Shown here: one piece after another, positions 57,224-64,000 of the stretch | Position numbering within the stretch: the first letter of the stretch is position 1 | Layout of the letters: each line of letters begins with the position of its first letter | DNA from: Clitopilus passeckerianus | Lineage: Eukaryota > Basidiomycota > Agaricomycetes > Agaricales > Entolomataceae | DNA length: 64,000 nucleotides | Direction: 5' to 3' | Assembly: GCA_944990035.1 (NCBI GenBank) | Contig: CALYLX010000111.1 | Span: forward strand, 186,001 to 250,000 | Made by a program: the position numbers and the translations under genes | The notes under the pieces: generated by a model | Told to the model about the DNA's origin: nothing | What the model saw: the letters and a program-made list of their open reading frames with translations, nothing else | The model's database searches: none

Positions 57224-58562
57224 TCAAACGATGCAGCTGGTACGTCTTGAGGTTGGGAGCTTGAATATGTTTCGGCAGCCAGAAAACGAACTCCTGAAAG
57301 TTTTCTTCCTGTCCATCTTCGGAGCGATGGTGGGATTTTCCTGCGCCGATGTAGTTTTGGGCGATTCAGAACAAGCTTTCCGGCCATTGAACATCTTCGA
57401 AAGCCTTTGCCAAGCCTGATGATGATATCGATGTTGTTGCTGCGCACGTACCGTCCTTTTGGGTCGTCTTTTCGGAACAGGGTTGGGTGTAGTTGCGCCA
57501 GGTGAGCAGGAACCATATGTTTCCGGACGAAGGACGCCGAACTCATCCAGGATGAAGCCTAAGCCATCAAGCAGAGAGGCAGAGTGAGGTTGACTAGTTT
57601 CTAGCTGATGGGAGGCTGGAAGTCCGAAGGGAGGATCCGGGATGCTTGGCAATCGGGACGTCGAGGATCCGTGAAAAGGAGAGCTAGTAAGGTCAGGAGT
57701 AGGTGCCGTCAAAACGAAAACAGGCGCATCCAGGATGGTATGAGCTAGAAAGGGTGCGTAAGCTCAGACCTAGCGAGGTAGGGACCTGATCCTCACTGGG
57801 GACTTCTTGGAGTCTGGCTCGACTCTGAAACCTGGTTCAAAATGTTGAATTAATGCGTATGACAAACGGAAGTCGTGCCGAACTTACACGAGAAAGATAC
57901 CCATCACCGTTAGGAGATGAAATCAGTGGTTGTTCTGAAGGTAACAAAGCTTACCGGAGTAACTACTTCCCCATAGCTAGAACAGCTGCGAGGTGAAGAG
58001 GTCGCAGGTTCCGTGCCGCTGAATGACTGGAAGACATCATTGGAACCTCCGCTTGGGAAGGCCTCATTCTGGCGAATACTTGACGATTGAAATACGCGTT
58101 CGTCCTCCATGATGGGAGAGAGTTCCAATTCGAAATGCCTTGATTGGGTATTTGAGGTACCCTGCAAGCGACCTTGGTATACCTGCTAGATTCAGAAGGG
58201 TAAAAGTCGGTTAACATGAAGGAAAGCGCGCATATACTCCACGGATTCACCTGAACAATTTCATCAGCGCTTGTTTCTGCATTGTTATCCCCTGAAGGTG
58301 GCCCCGAAACGAGCGGCTCCTAAATACAGGAATAAGTGCGTGAAGCAGCCCCTGTAAAGGGTGCAAACCAAGCCAACTTCAAGATTCGAGTGAGTTCCGG
58401 TGGAGATTGGACCACCTTCTACGTTGACTTCCACGGAAGACAGCGTGATCTAGGAAATTCGCTCATCAGGTGAGGTGATATAGGCGAGGTTTAACTGAAA
58501 TCCTTACATCCAACGCCGAGAAGAAATCTTCAGAGCTAGTAGCGCGATTCGTGGAGCTGCCC
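57224..58562 (-). CDS. hypothetical multi-exon protein, low complexity (5' end uncertain)
   Basis: A chain of compatible exons can be read. It goes from about 58,562 (SSTNRATSSEDFFSALD), to about 58,450 (ITLSSVEVNVEGGPIST), to 58,320-58,253 (EPLVSGPPSGDNNAETSADE), to about 58,190-57,957 (VYQGRLQGTSNTQSRHFELE to GEVVTPV), and finally an exon from about 57,715 to 57,224 (LTAPTPDLTSSPFHGSSTSR to TSRRTSCIV). It is rich in Ser, Pro and Thr, with a basic cluster PVPKRRPKR near the C terminus that could act as a nuclear signal. No domain is recognised. The first exon and the link around 57,800-57,950 are not resolved. Introns of about 55-65 bp with good GT/AG ends argue for a real gene. Confidence 0.4.
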
Positions 58563-60595
58563 TGCATACATGTCTAGCACCATGGCTCGAGTAAGCGCTA
58601 GGAGCCTCACTTTTGATTGGGTAGCCTGTGTCTAGACATTAGCGACGAATCTCAAGAAGGGCCTTTCCAATACCTTCAATGCTTTGTTCGGAATTGCGTA
58701 GTCCTGCGGAGATGCATTATTGACTATATGCATGCGGAACGAGTACGGGACTCACAAAAGAACGAATGCCACTCTGAAGAAGTTTCTGTGGAGACGGGCT
58801 TGGAGTCGCATGTCCCTTGCGAGGGCGTTAGCCTATCAAAATCACTTCTTTTGCAATTCCTTACCGCAACTTCCTGAAATGAAGGCACGTTCCGTGCCAC
58901 AAGGACATGATCACTGGCCGGCTGCAGTGCACGGAAGCAATTTTGTCAGGGACCTATTGGATCGCTCTGCGCGCCTTACGCACCTGGGGAGCAGAGGCCC
59001 GACCGGTTGTCATATGACAAGGGCAACAGCATGTCTTGTTGCCTTCTTTGGGAACGCCACCTGCATAACCACCAGAGTCCTGACGACGCGGAGTACTGCT
59101 TTGAAGTCCGCCGTCGTTGAACAGATTGAGAGGCGGTGCCTGAGGGAAATCTAGGGTTTGGGCTGTTGAGATCCTTATGAGCAAAAAGAGATCGACTTTT
59201 GACCACGTTGACAATGTTTTGTCAACAACGGTTGAATTTCGAGACCCACGATATCGAGACCGGCGCCTTGAGTTGACGGATACGGAGGACGTTGCATAGT
59301 AAAGGTTCTGGCCCTCTGGTGACGGACCGGAAAGTGGAAATGTGAAATCCTTGCAAAATGGTCAGTGGGCCTCCAGGCGTTCAGAGCACGCGGTTCGTAC
59401 AGGGTTGGGGAGAACCAGCAGATTTAGCAAGCTGATGCCGTTCTTGAAGGCCAAACGGAACCCAGACGGGATGATGGTCAACATTGAATAACCGGGAACG
59501 ATGTTGAGTAGGAGCGTCGCGTCCGACGCGATGCGGTCACGCTTTCGTGCACGAGCCATATTTGATCGTATTTGGCGCACCCTGACAAATCCTCATCCTG
59601 TCACGTTCAATAGTTAGGTTTGAGGGCGATTTCCGAACATCTTCGTTGGACAGGTTGCAAAAGAGTATTTCCACGTCAACAATCTGCAGATCCGGATGGG
59701 TGCAGCGTATGATAAGGCTGCTTTTTTCGCAAATGCTTTGGGCACCTGGTTCGGCTCAGTTAGGCTTAGGGGATTACCCTGTTCTGAACTCGGCTTGGGG
59801 TAAACACTTGGATTGAAAATTTTGACCTGGCGAAGTAGGGCGGACTGCGAGGAACTAGAGTTTGGAAGGGAGGGGAGGCTTGAACACGAGTCACTGTGCC
59901 ACTTGACTGTTTGACATGAGGAAGATCGTTTACTCACGCAATTATTAAACATCTAACCTGAATCCCCTGGTCGTCCCCAAAAAACTTACTGGCCCAAAAA
60001 GCAAACTCTTGCTTCTGACCCTACATTAATGATAGAAAATCCTTGTGCATACATTGGAAGATTACGGTGAAAATCTAGTGGCGCACTCAACATGACATTG
60101 ACAGCTATAACCGCATCCTGATTTCATTCCGCATAGCGTCGAGTGGTGAGTTTCGCTAACCGAGTCAAACTCTTTTTATCGCGCAACCTGTCTTCGGATA
60201 CTGAGCTCATTGCGGAAAGGTCCCTCGAATTCCAGCCTCCGAGCTGATCATCGTCCCTACAGCACAATTTGCTATTGTCCCTGCATAGGTTATTCCGTAA
60301 GAATTTGGTTATTGTGATTAAGGGCGTTGGCCTTTGACACACATGGTGTGAGGGCTGTGATCATTTGGTAAGTACACATGGGTTCTAAGGCGTGGGCACA
60401 CCCATGGATTCCCCGGAATTGAGACCGTGACCTTGCGAAATTCGGAGGCCGCTGCATAATTGGAAATGTAGCTATCAGGTTTGGCCTGCCATTGACATAC
60501 CATTCGGTGCGATCATACAACAATGTGTGAGGTTTTGTGTTGACTTGGTTTGTATCGCGTACCATAGTAGCTTCTAGTTTAGCTTCTACATAATT
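58563..60595. other. 2-kb interval without a recognised gene
   Basis: Contains scattered open frames on both strands (58,720-59,154 plus; 59,362-59,580, 59,614-59,952 and 60,290-60,565 minus). None shows a domain, a clear exon chain or a membrane pattern. It may hold the first exon of the 57-58.5 kb gene and non-coding RNA, but nothing supports a call. Confidence 0.4.
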
Positions 60596-63032
60596 TTAAT
60601 CTTCCCGCCTACTCATCACGAAGGGGCCCTCCCAACCAGGTGCACCCTCATGAACCCCAATGCTGCGCCAATTTCCCGTGAACGTATCGCCGCCGCAAAT
60701 GTATCCGTAAAGTAAGATCATGCCCGTGTCCTGACCGCCGTCAACTGGGCACCTCAATATTGCCACCAGCCCATCCCAGCTCCGTACGCGGCCATAGAAG
60801 CGATAGCGTCCCCATGCATCCCCATGGCGGGTGTCAGTCTCTCCGAAGCAATACACTTCTCGAACACCAGAACATCGACTAGAAGCCAGCTTCGAGCGAT
60901 CGATAGAAGGGGAGATAGGTGGATAGACGTTTCCGGCTTCGTCGACCCATTCTGGTTCTCCCGGCTCGAGTTCGTCAAGTCGGCCGGCCTCGTCATCTCC
61001 AAGATCCACCTGAGTGGTGGAGGTGCTTCCTACGGTAGTGGTGGCTGCCCCAAGACCGACGGAAGCAAAAGCTCGGTCCCGTTGAATCCGCTGCCTCATC
61101 TCCAAACGGGCGGCACATTCTTCACAGTGCGTAGTGTCGTGCGGATAACCAGTCCAACCCCCATCCCCTTCTCCTGAGCCCTGCAGCTGAGGGTTACTCT
61201 CGCCTCCTGGTACGCTAGCCTCTTCACGACTCAAAAAGGCGTCGTTTCCTAGGCCAAGTCCATGGCCGACTTCATCAACGCCTTTTTTCCATAAAACACA
61301 TGTCTCTTTCCTGCCACCAGCCAAGATTTCGGCCCGCTCCATCCCATCTCCATCACGTCCGTCGATTACGAATTTGGTCGTTCCAGGCAAACCGTCGTAC
61401 CAAGCATTGTTCATGTTGCTGCGATGATAGTCGTTCGTCCCTAACTCGGTGGGGGATTGAGATCGTAGAGAGTGTGCTTCTCGGAGCCGCATGTAAAACG
61501 GCTGTATGGTAGTTCGTAATGCGTCGTCAAGTGGAACGGTAGGCATGTGAGGTTCAGCCAAAACCAATCGTAGTCGGCCTTCATCGGGAACCTGAAAAAC
61601 GCGTCAAAATTGAACTGAAGGCTTCAAGGAAAAGTAACTATACCATATAATAGCCCTGCCATAGGCCATCCAAAGAGCCCATTTCGAATACCGGGCCGTA
61701 TGGGATGCGAGTTCGTGCCATGAATGGGTCATTGCAGAGGCGAAGCCTCCACCAATCGGCATCCCACCTTTGACTTTTCGGCCATATCCGTGAGGGAGTC
61801 GAATGAGGAGCTTTGCCGGACCACCTTGGATTTGGTGTCTGGGTGGCACAACCGCCGGTGAGGGCATTCTCGACAAATGAACCGAAGGGATTGTGGTCTC
61901 CAACGTCCCAGCTCCATCTGCTGCAATCGCTCAAGGGGCCTTCAGAGCGGAAACGACCAAGGAGCAGCGGACGACGAGCTTTCCATCCCCAATTGAATTC
62001 GTCGATATCCTCAGCAGTAAGACCGACACCTGCATTGCCGTCACGAGCGAGCCAAGCTACCCTGTTAGCCGCCATGTGACTCGGCGTTTGGAGCCTTGTT
62101 AATTCCGCCCGGGCGAAGTACAGAAGCTTCGCGGCAACAGAGGCGAGAGGGACCAAAACAGACGGGCGTGAGGCGTAATGAGGTTCAATGGACGCACGGG
62201 TAGGGGTTGGGAATATGGGATACGTGCCGTGTGCCGTCTGAAAGGACGTCGGTGGTGTCGAGGCCCTGGAAGGGAAAGGAAGCGAGAAGAAGTTGGGAGG
62301 GGCCTCAGTCGTTGCATAGCGGAAGGGAACCGATATAAAGGGGAATATAGCAGACATTATCTGCTTACGGTCATGCAGAGATTCTTGACATAGGCTTTCT
62401 GGAGGGACGAGATTTAGAACACTAACCTGCCATGAATAGAATTTGATACTACCTTCGGAGGTTAACAACCACATAAGCGTTAAGACGCAGGAGTTCCGAA
62501 CACTTTCCAAAGGCCAATCGTTGTTTGCATCTCGACCTTCATAAAGTCGCCTGCGAACAAAATGGCTAAGGAGGCGATCTGCTGCGGCCCACTCGAGTAG
62601 CTGGCGTTCATTCTTTCCATCATTCTCGAGCATCATGATAATGCCCGTCATAAGGGCTTCATCTAACCCAACGTCCTCCGAGAAATCCGTTGCAAGAGAC
62701 CCAAAGAAGATGTTTCCAGCGCGTAGACGCTGCATCGCCACGCAGTACGACTGAAGCTGCTCAAGATACTGACTGTCGGAGGGCTGGAAAGCTCTTCTTT
62801 TGACAGAGGAGCAATCAAATCTGTAGCGGAATATCCTCGCCCATAAGTGAGGATTGTGAGGCGGGGAAAGTCGATCACGCAATGTAGAACATGTCGAAAG
62901 TAAGGGGAGGACAGAGTGAGGTGGTCCTAAAGGCTGCGTGGCAGCTAGTTCGAAGGCTACCAGGTCAAGAACCTCAGCGGGGAGTACGAATAGGTTGGAG
63001 CGATGTTTCTGGGGCTCCATGGATGGGTCCAT
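60596..63032 (-). CDS. large F-box protein
   Basis: Exon layout is ATG 63,032, an intron near 62,420-62,365, and a further intron at about 61,637-61,584 that links GYYM to VPDEGRLRLVLAEPHMPTVP. The F-box is at residues 17-60 (LFVLPAEVLDLVAFELA, SVLPLLSTCSTLRDRL, NPHLWARIFRYRF). The middle part includes WAAADRLLSHFVRRRLYEGR and the conserved SLDGLWQGYYM core. The C-terminal half has CEECAARLEMRQRIQRDRAF, WGRYRFYGRVRSWDGLV and a final WEGPFVMSRRED before the stop at 60,596. F-box proteins link substrates to Skp1-Cul1 ligases. The large C-terminal region around the GLWQG motif is shared by a family of conserved fungal F-box proteins. Unlike copies A and B it looks undisturbed. The partner substrate is unknown. 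Confidence 0.85.
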
Positions 63033-64000
63033 AACGAGTTGGACATCCCAAGCCCATGCTATATTTTCTTACATACTTTCGCGAGATGGAAGCCTGAGAG
63101 CACAAAGTATCGGCATATTCCGTGTTCATTGTGATGACATCGTTATCCGGAGTAAGATAACGATTTAATCTCCCAGAAATCTGATCAATTTTCGTTCCTC
63201 TTCTTGATCGCCGTTCTGAGTTTATGTAAAACGGGTTTCTGGCCGTTCTTCTGGTTAACATTCGACATATGGGCACTGCCGGACGCACTTCTGCAAGGTC
63301 CCAGGAGCCGCGACTGCCTTGTCACCTACACCCATTCCGAAATGGCATAACTTGCGAGTGCCTTGGTGAAACCCGTAACGACACCCGACATTGGACCCTT
63401 GGTTGACTTGCACTAGTCGACATACCATGGTGAAATCGCTTTTGCTGAAGACGACTACTGAAACTTAGCCTCATTCTACACGGGATATGGGGGAAACGGT
63501 ACATCAATGTCGGAACATTCAAGGGCGTCTGTGACTCTTCTCTTTGTCATCGCGTGAGAGCATCGCTAAGTCGAGAATTTCTCGTCGCTTCGTCACGAAA
63601 ATCTCTTTCTTCACGTCTTGTCACCATGGGCTGGAAAAACGCTTGTGCCTCATTTCTAGCAAGCATCAACTGTAGGGCCAGCAAAGGAATTCCCCGCTGC
63701 ATCTATAACTCTGGACCGTGGAATCCTCTTCGACGTTCGACTCCATTGCCTCGCCTATGGGTCCCCGCCCAAATCAGCGCTACCCCCGGCTCGCAGCACC
63801 ATGTACGTACGAAGCCGCCTTTCATCAATGATCAAACTTATGATTAACTGTCAGGCTGCCGCTGCTACCCTAACGCTCTGTTGAGAATAGAGTTCTAAAG
63901 GAGATTCATGTATGCAAATGGTCCACGCCAATGCGAGCCGCCTCACCCGCATTCAAATTTGAGTGAACAAACAGGAGCGAAGAACACCCCAAAACTACTT
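63033..64000. other. right-hand end, no gene recognised
   Basis: Upstream region of the F-box gene. Short frames at 62,974-63,288 (minus) and 63,554-63,847 (plus) have no motif. The latter could be the beginning of a gene running off the window. Confidence 0.35.

Noticed and set aside
58617..59154. Plus-strand frames in the 58.6-59.2 kb interval
   Set aside because: No domain, no exon chain, and equally long frames on the other strand.

Overview
The window looks like accessory, gene-family-rich chromosome of a basidiomycete, most likely an Agaricomycete (mushroom-forming fungus). The reasons are genes broken by many 50-70 bp GT..AG introns, families characteristic of that group (three-exon BTB/POZ proteins, P450s, tyrosine-kinase-like kinases, F-box proteins, NACHT-WD40 NLR-like proteins, a GSTFuA-type glutathione transferase), and a chromodomain Ty3/gypsy retrotransposon. 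No bacterial features, tRNA, rRNA or CRISPR array were seen. All family assignments were made by reading the sequence, without database searches.

Layout. 1-8 kb: a partial BTB gene, a P450 on the minus strand with a stop codon at its haem-ligand exon junction, then three BTB paralogues in tandem. 8.4-11.2 kb: two kinase domains on the minus strand that read as one gene, an active-looking kinase followed by a pseudokinase and a C-terminal membrane segment. 11.2-14 kb: no gene except a collapsed P450 relic ending in a solo LTR. 14-29.4 kb: a BTB gene (minus strand) split in exon 2 by an approximately 0.9 kb TG..CA element, which is itself split by a 13.5 kb LTR-internal-LTR-internal-LTR array of a chromovirus. 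29.7-38 kb: a damaged BTB copy, a GST gene, a decayed NACHT-WD40 pseudogene and a secreted fasciclin protein. 38.2-42.1 kb: the housekeeping gene for coatomer subunit beta. 43-49 kb: a disrupted F-box-like gene, its more intact paralogue, a seventh BTB gene and a duplicated F-box-family 3' end. 49-56.5 kb: an intact-looking NACHT-WD40 gene and an Nramp metal transporter. 57-63 kb: a hypothetical multi-exon gene and a large F-box protein.

The genes do not form one pathway. What unites them is rapid turnover: BTB, F-box, P450 and NLR-like copies occur as intact, broken and residual versions side by side with very young retrotransposon insertions, while coatomer beta, Nramp and the distal F-box gene look stable. 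The best candidates for new biology are the kinase-pseudokinase fusion, and the chromovirus, which shows Tf1-like self-priming, recoding-type gag/pol junctions and an extra zinc-knuckle ORF downstream of pol.
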